64,000 nt of DNA from Afifella pfennigii DSM 17143 (GTDB taxonomy: Bacteria; Pseudomonadota; Alphaproteobacteria; Rhizobiales; Afifellaceae), in assembly GCF_000688515.1 (NCBI RefSeq), contig NZ_JHZK01000011.1, positions 1-64,000 of the forward strand, given 5' to 3'. This document shows, in pieces, positions 55,035 to 63,624 of the stretch (position 1 is its first letter; each line of letters begins with the position of its first letter). Position numbers and translations under genes: made by a program. The notes below the pieces were generated by a model that made no database searches, was not told the DNA's origin, and saw only the letters and a list, made by a program, of their open reading frames with translations.

Positions 55035-58000
55035 ATGACCGCCTCATCCCCCGAATCGAAAGCCGAATCGAAAGCCGCCGGCATCAAGCCCGGCGACCAT
55101 CTCGTCCTCGTCGACGGCTCCGCCTTCATCTTCCGCGCCTTCCACGCCCTGCCGCCGCTGACACGCAAATCCGACGGCCTGCCCGTCGGCGCCGTCTCCG
55201 GCTTCTGCAACATGATCTGGAAGCTGCTTCAGGAAGGGCCGACGCCACAGCCCGGCGACGAGCCGACGCATTTCGCCGTCATCTTCGACTATTCGGCGAA
55301 GACCTTCCGCAACGACATCTACGCCGAGTACAAGGCCCACCGTCCCGAGCCGCCGGAGGATCTGATCCCGCAATTCGGCCTCATCCGCGAGGCGACGCGG
55401 GCCTTCTCGCTGCCTTCCATCGAGCAGCGGGGCTTTGAGGCCGACGACCTCATCGCCACCTATGCGCGCCTTGCCAGCGCGGCGGGGGCGGCGACCACCA
55501 TCATCTCCTCCGACAAGGATTTGATGCAGCTTCTCGGGCCTTCCGTCGTCATGTTCGACACCATGCGCGATCAGCTGATCGATGCCGCCTTCGTGGAGGG
55601 CAAGTACGGCGTCCTGCCGGAGAAGATGATCGACCTTCAGGCGCTCACCGGCGATTCGACCGACAACGTGCCGGGCGTGCCGGGCATCGGGCCGAAGACG
55701 GCGGCGCAGCTTCTGGAGGAATATGGCGACCTGGAGACGCTTCTGTCGCGCGCCGCCGAGATCAAGCAGAACAAGCGCCGCGAGAACCTCATCGAATTCG
55801 CCGAACAGGCGCGCATCTCCAAGAAGCTGGTGACGCTCGATGACGATGTGCCGCTCGATGTGCCGCTCGCCGATCTCAAGGTCGAGGCGCTCGACGGCAA
55901 GAAGGCGATCGCCTTCTGCCGGGCGATGGAGTTCAACACCCTGACGCGCCGCGTGGCGGAAAAGCTCGGTGTGGAAGCCTCCGAGATCGAGCCGGCGAGC
56001 CTCGTCATCGAAGGTTGGGGCGAGGGCGGGGGCGGCCCGGCGCATGGGCCGGATCTGCAAGAAACCCCTTCGGGGGAGGAAGGCACGGAGGCCGCCGGGA
56101 AGGCGGCTTCGCACTTCGCCGGCGAGCGCGGCTATCTCGGCGCTCCGGCGGGCCTGGCGCGGGCGCGCGCCGAGGCGGCCGAGACGCCGAAAATCGATTA
56201 TGACTCTTATGACTGTGTGCGCGATGCCGCCGCGCTGCGCGCCTGGATCGAGGCGGCCTATGAGACCGGCCTCGTCGCCTTCGACGCCGAGACGACCGAT
56301 CTCAACCCGCTGCGCGCCAGGCTGTGCGGCATCTCGCTGGCCGTAGCGCCCGGAAAGGCATGCTATGTCCCGATCGGCCATCGCCCCGCGGCGGATGCGG
56401 CGGGCGAGGACCTCTTCGGCGGCGAAGCTTCTCCGAAGAACTCTTCAGGCGAAGATGACGATAGTGACGAGGATGGCTATCGGCAGATTTCCGAGGCGGA
56501 GGCGCTGGAACTGCTGAAGCCGCTCCTGGAGGACGCCGCCATCCTCAAGGTCGGGCAGAACCTCAAATACGACTGGCTGCTGATGAAGGCGCGCGGCATC
56601 GAGATCGCCCCCTACGACGACACCATGCTGATCTCCTACGCGCTCGATGCCGGCTTCGGCCAGCAGCACGGCATGGATCTCCTCGCCGAGCGGCATCTGC
56701 ACCACAAGCCGATCGCCTATAAGGACGTCTGCGGGTCCGGCCGCGACAAGGTCACCTTCGACCTTGCGCCGATCGACAAGGCCACCGCCTATGCCGCCGA
56801 GGATGCCGACATCACCTTGCGCCTGTGGCGCGTTCTGAAGCCGCGGCTGGCCGCCGAGGGGCTGACGCGCGTCTACGAGCGGCTGGAGCGGCCGCTTGTC
56901 CCGGTTCTCGCCAGGATGGAGGAGCGCGGCATCAAGGTCGACCGCGATATCCTTTCGCGCCTTTCCGGCCGCTTTGCCCAGAAGGCGGCGGCGCTGGAGG
57001 CGGAGATCGTCGAGATGGCCGGCGAGAGCTTCAACATCGGCTCGCCCAAGCAGCTCGGCGAGATCCTCTTCGGCAAGCTCGGCCTGCCGGGCGGCAGGAA
57101 GACCAAGGGCGGCCAGTGGTCGACCGACGTGAAGGTGCTGGAGGATCTGGCGGCCGAGGGCCATCCCCTGCCGATGAAGATCGTCGCCTGGCGCCAGCTC
57201 ACCAAGCTGAAGGGCACCTATACCGACGCCATCCCCGCCTATCTCGACGAGCGCGGGCGCGTCCACACCTCCTATTCGCTCGCCTCCACCACCACCGGCC
57301 GGCTATCCTCCTCCGAGCCCAACCTGCAGAACATTCCGGTGCGCACGGAGGAAGGGCGGGCGATCCGCACCGCCTTCGTGGCCGAGGAGGGCACCAAGCT
57401 CCTTTCCGCCGATTATTCGCAGATCGAGCTGCGCGTCCTTGCCCATATGGCCGACATCGCGGCCCTCAAGCAGGCCTTCGAAGACGGTCTCGACATCCAT
57501 GCCATGACCGCCTCCGAGATGTTCTCCACCCCGATTGAGGGCATGGACCCGATGATCCGTCGCCGCGCCAAGGCGATCAATTTCGGCATCATCTACGGCA
57601 TTTCCGCCTTCGGCCTGGCCGCCCAGCTCGGCATTCCGCGCGAGGAGGCGGGCGATTACATCAAGACCTATTTCAAGCGCTTCCCCGGCATCCGCGACTA
57701 TATGGAGGCGACCAAGGAACGCGCCCGCGAGAGGGGTTACGTGGAGACGCTCTTCGGCCGGCGGGCGCATTTCCCCAATATCAAGCACTCCAACCACGCC
57801 ATCCGCGCCGGCGCCGAGCGCGCCGCCATCAACGCGCCGATCCAGGGCTCGGCCGCCGATATCATCCGCCGGGCGATGATCGGCATGGAGGGGGCGCTGC
57901 AACAGGCGAAGCTGTCGGCCCGCATGCTCCTGCAGGTGCATGACGAGCTCATCTTCGAGGTGCCGCAGGAGGAGGTGGAGGCGACGATCCCCGTCGTCGC

Positions 58001-58097
58001 CAGGGTAATGGAGGAGGCGCCGCTCCCGGCGCTGCGGCTGAAAGTGCCGCTCAAGGTCGATGCCCGCGCCGCCGACAATTGGGAAGCGGCGCATTAG
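55035..58097 (+). CDS. polA: DNA polymerase I
   Basis: 1020-aa polymerase. 5' nuclease domain (about 10-320, VLVDGSAFIFRAFHAL, GFEADDLIATYA, DLQALTGDSTDNVPGVPGIGPKTA). Linker about 340-400 is long, Gly/Glu/Ala-rich, and of low conservation. 3'-5' exonuclease about 400-620 with D417-x-E419 intact (FDAETTDLN), so proofreading is likely. Polymerase domain 620-1020 with motif A D793 (DYSQIELRVLAHMAD), motif B RRRAKAINFGIIYG and motif C VHDE (D970, E971). There is an acidic insert, SSGEDDDSDEDG, in the exonuclease domain. Start 55035 by homology. Confidence 0.96.
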   Translation: MTASSPESKAESKAAGIKPGDHLVLVDGSAFIFRAFHALPPLTRKSDGLPVGAVSGFCNMIWKLLQEGPTPQPGDEPTHFAVIFDYSAKTFRNDIYAEYKAHRPEPPEDLIPQFGLIREATRAFSLPSIEQRGFEADDLIATYARLASAAGAATTIISSDKDLMQLLGPSVVMFDTMRDQLIDAAFVEGKYGVLPEKMIDLQALTGDSTDNVPGVPGIGPKTAAQLLEEYGDLETLLSRAAEIKQNKRRENLIEFAEQARISKKLVTLDDDVPLDVPLADLKVEALDGKKAIAFCRAMEFNTLTRRVAEKLGVEASEIEPASLVIEGWGEGGGGPAHGPDLQETPSGEEGTEAAGKAASHFAGERGYLGAPAGLARARAEAAETPKIDYDSYDCVRDAAALRAWIEAAYETGLVAFDAETTDLNPLRARLCGISLAVAPGKACYVPIGHRPAADAAGEDLFGGEASPKNSSGEDDDSDEDGYRQISEAEALELLKPLLEDAAILKVGQNLKYDWLLMKARGIEIAPYDDTMLISYALDAGFGQQHGMDLLAERHLHHKPIAYKDVCGSGRDKVTFDLAPIDKATAYAAEDADITLRLWRVLKPRLAAEGLTRVYERLERPLVPVLARMEERGIKVDRDILSRLSGRFAQKAAALEAEIVEMAGESFNIGSPKQLGEILFGKLGLPGGRKTKGGQWSTDVKVLEDLAAEGHPLPMKIVAWRQLTKLKGTYTDAIPAYLDERGRVHTSYSLASTTTGRLSSSEPNLQNIPVRTEEGRAIRTAFVAEEGTKLLSADYSQIELRVLAHMADIAALKQAFEDGLDIHAMTASEMFSTPIEGMDPMIRRRAKAINFGIIYGISAFGLAAQLGIPREEAGDYIKTYFKRFPGIRDYMEATKERARERGYVETLFGRRAHFPNIKHSNHAIRAGAERAAINAPIQGSAADIIRRAMIGMEGALQQAKLSARMLLQVHDELIFEVPQEEVEATIPVVARVMEEAPLPALRLKVPLKVDARAADNWEAAH

Positions 58098-58159
58098 CGC
58101 CACACCTAGGAAGCGGCGCATGCGCGCCGCAGAATGGCGAGCGACACGGCAAGCGGCGC
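58082..58159 (+). repeat. Three AAGCGGCGC hairpin repeats over and after the polA stop
   Basis: AAGCGGCGC occurs at 58084-58092, 58111-58119 and 58151-58159; the first two extend to the direct repeat GGAAGCGGCGCAT (58082-58094 and 58109-58121). Each copy seeds a stem: GGCGC-atta-GCGCC over the polA stop codon, GCGGCGC-atgc-GCGCCGC (58113-58130) and a weaker CGGCG/CGCCG. No U-tract, so possibly Rho-type or RNA-stabilising. Confidence 0.55.
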
Positions 58160-58266
58160 CTGGACGCCGGAATGTCGAACGCCAAGCAAAGCCGGCCTGG
58201 CGACGGCCGGCCCGTTCGCGTCACAGCATCGGGCGGCCGCGTCAGCTGGCGGCCGCGGATCTGAGC

Positions 58267-58584
58267 TTACGCGGCGTTGCCGCCGCCGTTGGGCGGTCCC
58301 GCCGGAGCAAGGTCGAGCACGGCGCCGGAGGCCTTCGGCTCGATCGGCGCCAGCTGCTTGCGCTCCTCGTCGGTCCAGGCGGCGATATGGATGACGGCCG
58401 CCGGCTCGCCCGGCTGGCTCGGATCGTCGACCGGCTCCAGGACGAGCAGCCCGGTATTGTCGACATAGAAGGTGTGGTCGCCGAAGTTCTGCTTCAGCGG
58501 CTCCATCGCCGGATTGTCTTCCGGAATGGGCTCCGCGCCCACGGTCTCGCGGACCGCGGCGATCTGATCTTCTGAGAGTTTCAA
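58267..58584 (-). CDS. Conserved hypothetical protein
   Basis: 105-aa acidic protein. The pattern SEDQIAAVRETVGAEPIPEDNPAMEPL, then FGDHTFYVDNTGLLVLEP and AAWTDEERKQLAPIEP, resembles a small protein family I recall next to polA in Rhizobiales, without known function. No signal peptide, membrane helix or metal motif; ends in a Gly/Asn/Ala tail. It is convergent with polA, separated by 169 bp that include the hairpin repeats. Confidence 0.75.
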   Translation of the reverse strand: MKLSEDQIAAVRETVGAEPIPEDNPAMEPLKQNFGDHTFYVDNTGLLVLEPVDDPSQPGEPAAVIHIAAWTDEERKQLAPIEPKASGAVLDLAPAGPPNGGGNAA

Positions 58585-58826
58585 GACTGGCCCCCAAAGC
58601 TTGGGGTTCGGACCCTCTTTGCCGCCGAAAACTACACGGGTCCATCTTCAAGGTGAAGGCGGCTCATCTGCAAGAGAGTAGGAAATGACGGCCGATCCGC
58701 AAGGGGTAAGGGAAAAATCGATGCGCCCGGCCGCCTCTTGTCCCGCCCGCGGCGCTGGTGCGCACCGATCTGCAAAAGGATTGTCCGGCGATCGCCGGCT
58801 GAGCTCGCGGCAATTCGGGCCGTTGC

Positions 58827-59537
58827 CTAAGCCGCCGCCTCGCCCGGTGCCGCTCTCAGCACGCCGTCCGGCGCCTGCTCGCGGTGCTGGATGCGCTTGT
58901 GCACATGCACCATGAAGGCGGTGGCAAAGAGCGGCGCCAGAAGGTTGAGGATCGGAACGGCGGTGAAGCCGGCGATGAGAAGGCCGGCGAGGAAGATGCG
59001 CCCCGAATGCCTCAGCCGCAGCACCTTGGCCGTGCGCCGGTCGTGGAAGCGCCGCGCCGCGAGGTCGAAATATTCCCGGCCGAGGAGATAGCCGTTGGCG
59101 ATGAAGAAGATGACGACGCCGGAGCCCAGGAAGAGGACGAGCGGCAGGGCGACAAGGTTGACCGCCACAACCACCGCGGTGAATTGCAGCGTCGTGACAA
59201 TGCCTTCCAGGAGCGGCAGCGGCCGGCCCGCCGGCTCGCCCGGATAATGCTGCGCCTCCACCACCTCGGCGATCTCGTCGAGGAAGATGCCGGCAAACAG
59301 CGACGTCGCCGGCGCCACCAGGAAGGCGAGGCCGACGATGAGGCCGAGGCCGGAGAAGATCTCAATGCCGGTCTCAAGCCAGCCATAGGGCAGGGCGAGG
59401 AAATAGGCGAGAAGGCCTTGCAGGGCGAGCCAGACGAGGAAGAGAAGGCCGAGCGTCAGCCCGACCGACTTCCACAGGACGCTGCGGAAGGGCGGGGAGA
59501 AGATTTCGTCGAAGGCGCGCTTGGCGTCGAGGAACAT
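58827..59537 (-). CDS. EI24/CysZ-like membrane protein
   Basis: 236-aa protein with about five transmembrane helices: VGLTLGLLFLVWLALQGLLAYF, IFSGLGLIVGLAFLVAP, GIVTTLQFTAVVVAVNLVALPLVLFLG, VIFFIANGYLLGREYFDLA and IFLAGLLIAGFTAVPILNLLAP. FIANGYLLGREYFDL and RLRHSGRIFLAGL are EI24-domain marks; CysZ sulfate channels belong to the same domain family. The start at 59537 (MFLDAKRAFDEIFSPPFRSVLWKS) is family-like. The frame stays open upstream for 89 codons, with no obvious ribosome binding site at any start. Divergent from the PfkB kinase gene. Confidence 0.85.
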   Translation of the reverse strand: MFLDAKRAFDEIFSPPFRSVLWKSVGLTLGLLFLVWLALQGLLAYFLALPYGWLETGIEIFSGLGLIVGLAFLVAPATSLFAGIFLDEIAEVVEAQHYPGEPAGRPLPLLEGIVTTLQFTAVVVAVNLVALPLVLFLGSGVVIFFIANGYLLGREYFDLAARRFHDRRTAKVLRLRHSGRIFLAGLLIAGFTAVPILNLLAPLFATAFMVHVHKRIQHREQAPDGVLRAAPGEAAA

Positions 59538-59673
59538 GGCCGGCTTCAGATAGGCGCCGCCAGGGGCGCGGGCAAGCGGCGATCCGCCGCCGCGGCGGCC
59601 GACGATTTGCATCTGCGGGTGGGATCGGCTAGGCGGCCTTGCCGCCGAAAAAACGCCCAGCCGAGGGGGGAGC

Positions 59674-60699
59674 ATGTCCAACGCCGCATCCCGAGCACGA
59701 TACGATGTCCTGACGATCGGCAATGCCATCGTCGACGTCCTCGCCCAGACCGACGAGGCCTTTCTCGTCAGGGAAGGACTGGCGAAGGGGTCGATGCGTC
59801 TCATCGAGGCACAGGAGGCGGAGCGCCTTTACGAGGCGATGGGCCCGGCCCAGCTCGTCTCCGGCGGCTCGGCCGGCAACACCGCCGCCGGCATCGCCTC
59901 CCTGGGGGGCAACGCCGCCTTCATCGGCAAGGTCGCCGAGGATGATCTCGGCCATTTCTTCCGCCACGACATGAACGCCGTCGGCATCGCCTTTCCGACC
60001 GCCGCGCTTCAGGAGGGCGCCCCGACCGCGCGCTGCATGATCCTGATCACGCCGGATTCGGAGCGCACCATGAACACCTATCTGGGCGCCTGCCAGGAGC
60101 TGACGCCGGCCGATATCGACCGCGACACGGTGGAAGGCTCGGCGATCACCTATATGGAGGGTTATCTCTGGGACCCGCCCAAGGCCAAGGAGGCCTTCCG
60201 CGCCGCCGCCGACATGGCGCATGCGGCCGGGCGCAAGGTGGCGCTGACCTTGTCCGATTCCTTCTGCGTCGACCGCTTCCGCGGCGAGTTCCTGGAGCTT
60301 CTGCGCTCCGGCGTCGTCGACATCATCTTCGCCAACAACCACGAGGTCGCCGCGCTCTACCAGACGGGCGACCTTGAGACCGGCATCGCCGCGCTGGCCG
60401 AGGATGCCGAGCTCGCCGCCGTCACCCTCGGCGCCAAGGGCTCCCTGGTTCTGAGCGGCGGCGAGCGCATCGCCGTGCCGGCGCCCGATGTCGACGAGCT
60501 CCTCGACAAGACCGGGGCGGGCGACCTTTTCGCTTCGGGCTTTCTCTTCGGCCTGGCGCGCGACATGCCGCTGGCACGCTGCGCCGAGCTCGGCAGCCTC
60601 GCCGCCGGCGAGATCATCTCCCATATCGGCGCCCGCCCGCAGCATTCCCTGAAGGCGCTCGCCGAGCAGCATCGCCTTTTGGGCGACATGGCGGCGTAG
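59674..60699 (+). CDS. PfkB-family carbohydrate kinase (adenosine kinase-like)
   Basis: 341-aa ribokinase-fold kinase. N-terminal YDVLTIGNAIVDVLA, substrate region SGGSAGNTAAGIASLGG, the C-terminal anion-hole and catalytic base motif DKTGAGDLFASGFLFGLA (D in GAGD). IFANNHEVAALY is also typical. The adenosine-kinase-like group in alphaproteobacteria is often annotated as such; direct evidence for adenosine as substrate is lacking. Divergent from the EI24-type gene. Confidence 0.9.
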   Translation: MSNAASRARYDVLTIGNAIVDVLAQTDEAFLVREGLAKGSMRLIEAQEAERLYEAMGPAQLVSGGSAGNTAAGIASLGGNAAFIGKVAEDDLGHFFRHDMNAVGIAFPTAALQEGAPTARCMILITPDSERTMNTYLGACQELTPADIDRDTVEGSAITYMEGYLWDPPKAKEAFRAAADMAHAAGRKVALTLSDSFCVDRFRGEFLELLRSGVVDIIFANNHEVAALYQTGDLETGIAALAEDAELAAVTLGAKGSLVLSGGERIAVPAPDVDELLDKTGAGDLFASGFLFGLARDMPLARCAELGSLAAGEIISHIGARPQHSLKALAEQHRLLGDMAA

Positions 60700-60774
60700 C
60701 GCGGCCCCTTTCTCTCCCCTTGCGGCGCGAGCGGCGCTCTGCGGCCGGCGCCTTCCTGCTTGGAGAGCGGAACG

Positions 60775-60891
60775 GAATGGATGCCAAGGCGGGGCCTTGG
60801 CATGACGACAAAATAGGCTCAGCGCTCCCAGGCCCCGCGTCTGCCTTTACACCCCGTCGTCCTGGCCGGGCCTGACCCGGCCATCCATGCC
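60775..60891. repeat. Inverted pair of REP-like palindromes
   Basis: Two palindromic units face each other: one at 60775-60809 (ATGCCAAGG/CCTTGGCAT stem, flanked by GGAATGG and GACGAC) and one at 60856-60891 (TGGCCGGG/CCCGGCCA stem, flanked by GTCGTC and ATCCATGCC). Read on opposite strands both are ATGGATG...stem...GACGAC. This matches the extragenic palindrome type common between convergent genes in Rhizobiales. It lies between the PfkB kinase and hslU, which are convergent. Confidence 0.65.
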
Positions 60892-60942
60892 TCGACGGTT
60901 TCGGCGCCGGCGCCTGCGATCGCAGAGCCGCGCCCGCGGGCC

Positions 60943-62253
60943 CTAGAGAATGAACCGGCTGAGATCGGTGTTGCGGGCAAGGTCGCCGATATGCTCCTCC
61001 ACATAGTCGGCGTCGATCCTCACGCTCTCGCCGTGCCGGTCCGGCGCGGTATAGGAGATGTCGTCGAGGATGCGCTCCATCACCGTCTGCAGGCGGCGGG
61101 CGCCGATATTCTCCACATTGGAGTTGATCTCCACGGCGATGCGGGCGATGGCGTCGACGGCATCGTCGGTGAAGTCGAGGGCGACGCCCTCCGTGGCCAT
61201 CAGCGCCACATACTGCTTGACGAGGCTGGCTTCGGTCTCCGTCAGGATGCGCCTGAAATCCTCCTCCGTCAGCGCCCGCAGCTCGACGCGGATCGGCAGG
61301 CGCCCCTGCAGCTCCGGGAGAAGGTCGGAGGGCTTGGCGACATGGAACGCGCCGGAGGCGATGAACAGGATGTGGTCGGTCTTCACCGGCCCGTGCTTGG
61401 TGGCCACCGTGGTGCCCTCCACCAGCGGCAAGAGATCGCGCTGCACGCCTTCACGTGAAACGTCGCCGCCGACGCGCCCGTCGCGGGCGCAGATCTTGTC
61501 GAGCTCGTCGAGAAAGACGATGCCGTCATTCTCCACCGCCTGGATCGCCTCCTGCACGATCTGCTCGTCGTCCAGGAGCTTGTCGGATTCCTCGGCGATG
61601 AGCAGGTCGTAGGAATCCTTCACATTGGTCTTGCGCGTCCTGGTGCGTCCCTGGCCGAAGGCCTTGCCGAGCATCTCGCCGACATTCATCACCCCGACGG
61701 AGGCGCCGGGCATGCCCGGCACCTCGAAGGCACCCATCGGGTTGGAGGTGTCGCGCACCTCGATCTCGATCTCCTTGTCGTCGAGAAGGTTGTCGCGCAG
61801 CTTCTTGCGGAAGGCGTCGCGCGTCGTCGGGCTGGCGTGCTGGCCCACCAGCGCGTCCAGCACCCGCTCCTCCGCCTGCTGGTGCGCCTTGGCGGCGACC
61901 TCCTTGCGGCGTAGCTCGCGCACCAGGCCGATACCGGCCTCCACCAGGTCGCGCACGATCTGCTCCACGTCGCGGCCGACATAGCCGACCTCGGTGAATT
62001 TCGTCGCCTCCACCTTGATGAAGGGAGCGTTGGCGAGCTTGGCGAGCCGCCGGGAGATCTCCGTCTTGCCGACGCCGGTCGGTCCGATCATCAGGATGTT
62101 CTTGGGCAGGACCTCTTCCTTCAAAGGGCCCTCCAGCTGCTGGCGGCGCCAGCGGTTCCTGAGCGCGATGGCGACGGCGCGCTTGGCCTCTTTCTGGCCG
62201 ATGATGTAGCGGTCGAGCTCCGAGACGGTCTCGCGGGGGGAAAAGGTGGTCAT
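60943..62253 (-). CDS. hslU: ATP-dependent protease ATPase subunit HslU
   Basis: 436-aa AAA+ unfoldase of the HslUV (ClpQY) protease. [27 protein letters not shown] is the N-terminal signature; Walker [16 protein letters not shown], the pore loop region [23 protein letters not shown], Walker [12 protein letters not shown], and the C-terminus DLSRFIL that docks in HslV. A parS-like sequence is embedded at 61447-61462. The start overlaps hslV by four bases. Confidence 0.97.
   Translation of the reverse strand: MTTFSPRETVSELDRYIIGQKEAKRAVAIALRNRWRRQQLEGPLKEEVLPKNILMIGPTGVGKTEISRRLAKLANAPFIKVEATKFTEVGYVGRDVEQIVRDLVEAGIGLVRELRRKEVAAKAHQQAEERVLDALVGQHASPTTRDAFRKKLRDNLLDDKEIEIEVRDTSNPMGAFEVPGMPGASVGVMNVGEMLGKAFGQGRTRTRKTNVKDSYDLLIAEESDKLLDDEQIVQEAIQAVENDGIVFLDELDKICARDGRVGGDVSREGVQRDLLPLVEGTTVATKHGPVKTDHILFIASGAFHVAKPSDLLPELQGRLPIRVELRALTEEDFRRILTETEASLVKQYVALMATEGVALDFTDDAVDAIARIAVEINSNVENIGARRLQTVMERILDDISYTAPDRHGESVRIDADYVEEHIGDLARNTDLSRFIL
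61447..61462. other. parS-like site inside hslU
   Basis: GCCTTCACGTGAAACG (reverse CGTTTCACGTGAAGGC) contains GTTTCACGTGAA, 12 consecutive matches to parS on one strand (12 of 16 overall). It encodes Val-Ser-Arg-Glu of [10 protein letters not shown] with codons gtt-tca-cgt-gaa, which are unusual here, where gtc/tcc/cgc/gag prevail. This suggests selection on the DNA. Confidence 0.55.
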
Positions 62254-62810
62254 GCGGAAAGGCTTTCGATGATGATGCTATCGTTGGTGTAGACGCAGAT
62301 TTCCGCGGCGATCTGCATGGCGCGGCGGGCAATCGCCTCCGCATCGGCGGCATCGTCGCTTTCGGCAAGGGCCCGCGCGGCGGCGAGGGCGTAATTGCCG
62401 CCCGAGCCGATGGCCGCGACGCCGCCCTGCGGCTCAAGCACGTCGCCGGTTCCGGTCAGCACCAGGGTCGTCTCCTTGTCGGCGACGATCATCATGGCTT
62501 CCAGGCGCCTCAGATAGCGGTCGGTGCGCCAGTCCTTGGCGAGCTCCACGCAGGCGCGCATCAACTGGCCGGGATATTGCTCCAGCTTGGCCTCAAGCCG
62601 CTCCAGGAGCGTGAAGGCGTCGGCCGTGGCGCCGGCGAAACCGGCGATGACGTCGCCCTTGGCGAGCGGGCGCACCTTGCGGGCATTGGCCTTCATGATG
62701 GTCTGGCCCATGGTCACCTGGCCGTCGCCGGCGATGACCACCTTGCCGTCCTTGCGCACCGTGACGATGGTGGTGCCGTGCCAGGGCGCGGCTGAATGGG
62801 TGTCGTTCAC
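62250..62810 (-). CDS. hslV: ATP-dependent protease peptidase subunit HslV
   Basis: 186-aa proteasome-like peptidase. After removal of the first 12 residues the catalytic N-terminal threonine is exposed ([24 protein letters not shown]). [22 protein letters not shown] and [16 protein letters not shown] complete the fold. No ATG fits: GTG at 62810 with AGAGGAG upstream (spacing 6) is the start. The upstream 200 bp to hisB includes a possible promoter (TTGCAG at 62902-62907, TACATA at 62880-62885 on the minus strand). Stop overlaps the hslU start. Confidence 0.95.
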   Translation of the reverse strand: MNDTHSAAPWHGTTIVTVRKDGKVVIAGDGQVTMGQTIMKANARKVRPLAKGDVIAGFAGATADAFTLLERLEAKLEQYPGQLMRACVELAKDWRTDRYLRRLEAMMIVADKETTLVLTGTGDVLEPQGGVAAIGSGGNYALAAARALAESDDAADAEAIARRAMQIAAEICVYTNDSIIIESLSA

Positions 62811-63011
62811 GAAATACTCCTCTGCAAGCGGGCGCGGGCGAGCCGGTGTCGGCCTCCTCCGGCGCCCCTTGTTGCGCCCTATGTAGGCATGGAGAAAACC
62901 GCTGCAAACCGGCCGCGACCTGCGTGACCTGCGCGCCGGGCGCGCTTCGCATTTGCAAGCCGGGCGCCCGCTGATAGAAGACCGGCACGAGGAGCGGGCG
63001 AAGGACAAGCC

Positions 63012-63605
63012 ATGCGCAAGGCCGAGATTTCCCGAGATACCAGCGAGACCAGGATCGGCCTCGCCATCAATGTCGACGGCACGGGCCGCTACGACATCGC
63101 CACCGGCATCGGCTTCTTCGACCATATGCTGGAGCAGCTCGCCCGCCATTCGCTGATCGACATCAGCTTGAAGGCCGATGGCGATCTGCATATCGACCAG
63201 CACCACACGGTGGAGGATGTCGGCATCGCCCTCGGTCAGGCGCTCGACCGCGCCCTCGGCGAGCGGCGCGGCATCACCCGCTACGCCTCGCTGGATCTGG
63301 CCATGGACGAGACGCTGACGCGCGCCGCCATCGATGTTTCCGGCCGGCCCTATCTCGTCTGGCGCGTCGATTTCCCGCGTCAGAAGGTCGGCGATTTCGA
63401 CACCGAGCTCTTCAAGGAGTTCTTCCAGGCCTTCGCCCAGAACGCGCGAATCACGCTGCATGTGGAAAATCTCTACGGCAACAACACCCATCATGTCGCC
63501 GAGACCTGCTTCAAGGCGCTCGCCCGCGTGCTCCGTGCCGCGCTGGCGCTCGATCCGCGCATCGCCGACGAGGTGCCCTCCACCAAGGGCACCTTGATCG
63601 CCTGA
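63012..63605 (+). CDS. hisB: Imidazoleglycerol-phosphate dehydratase
   Basis: 197-aa monofunctional HisB. The metal-binding His/Glu motifs [17 protein letters not shown] and [17 protein letters not shown] are present, with the second half repeat ([19 protein letters not shown]). The length is that of the dehydratase alone. It is divergent from hslV and followed by the DUF2628 gene; in Rhizobiales hisHAFE typically come next, beyond this window. Confidence 0.97.
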   Translation: MRKAEISRDTSETRIGLAINVDGTGRYDIATGIGFFDHMLEQLARHSLIDISLKADGDLHIDQHHTVEDVGIALGQALDRALGERRGITRYASLDLAMDETLTRAAIDVSGRPYLVWRVDFPRQKVGDFDTELFKEFFQAFAQNARITLHVENLYGNNTHHVAETCFKALARVLRAALALDPRIADEVPSTKGTLIA

Positions 63606-63624
63606 ACCCCGGAGATTTGCGACG

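Noticed and set aside
58685-58915. Plus-strand 76-codon frame in the gap before the EI24-type gene
   Set aside because: Has an AGGA near its ATG but a Pro/Arg-rich sequence without family character, and it runs into the antisense of the next gene.
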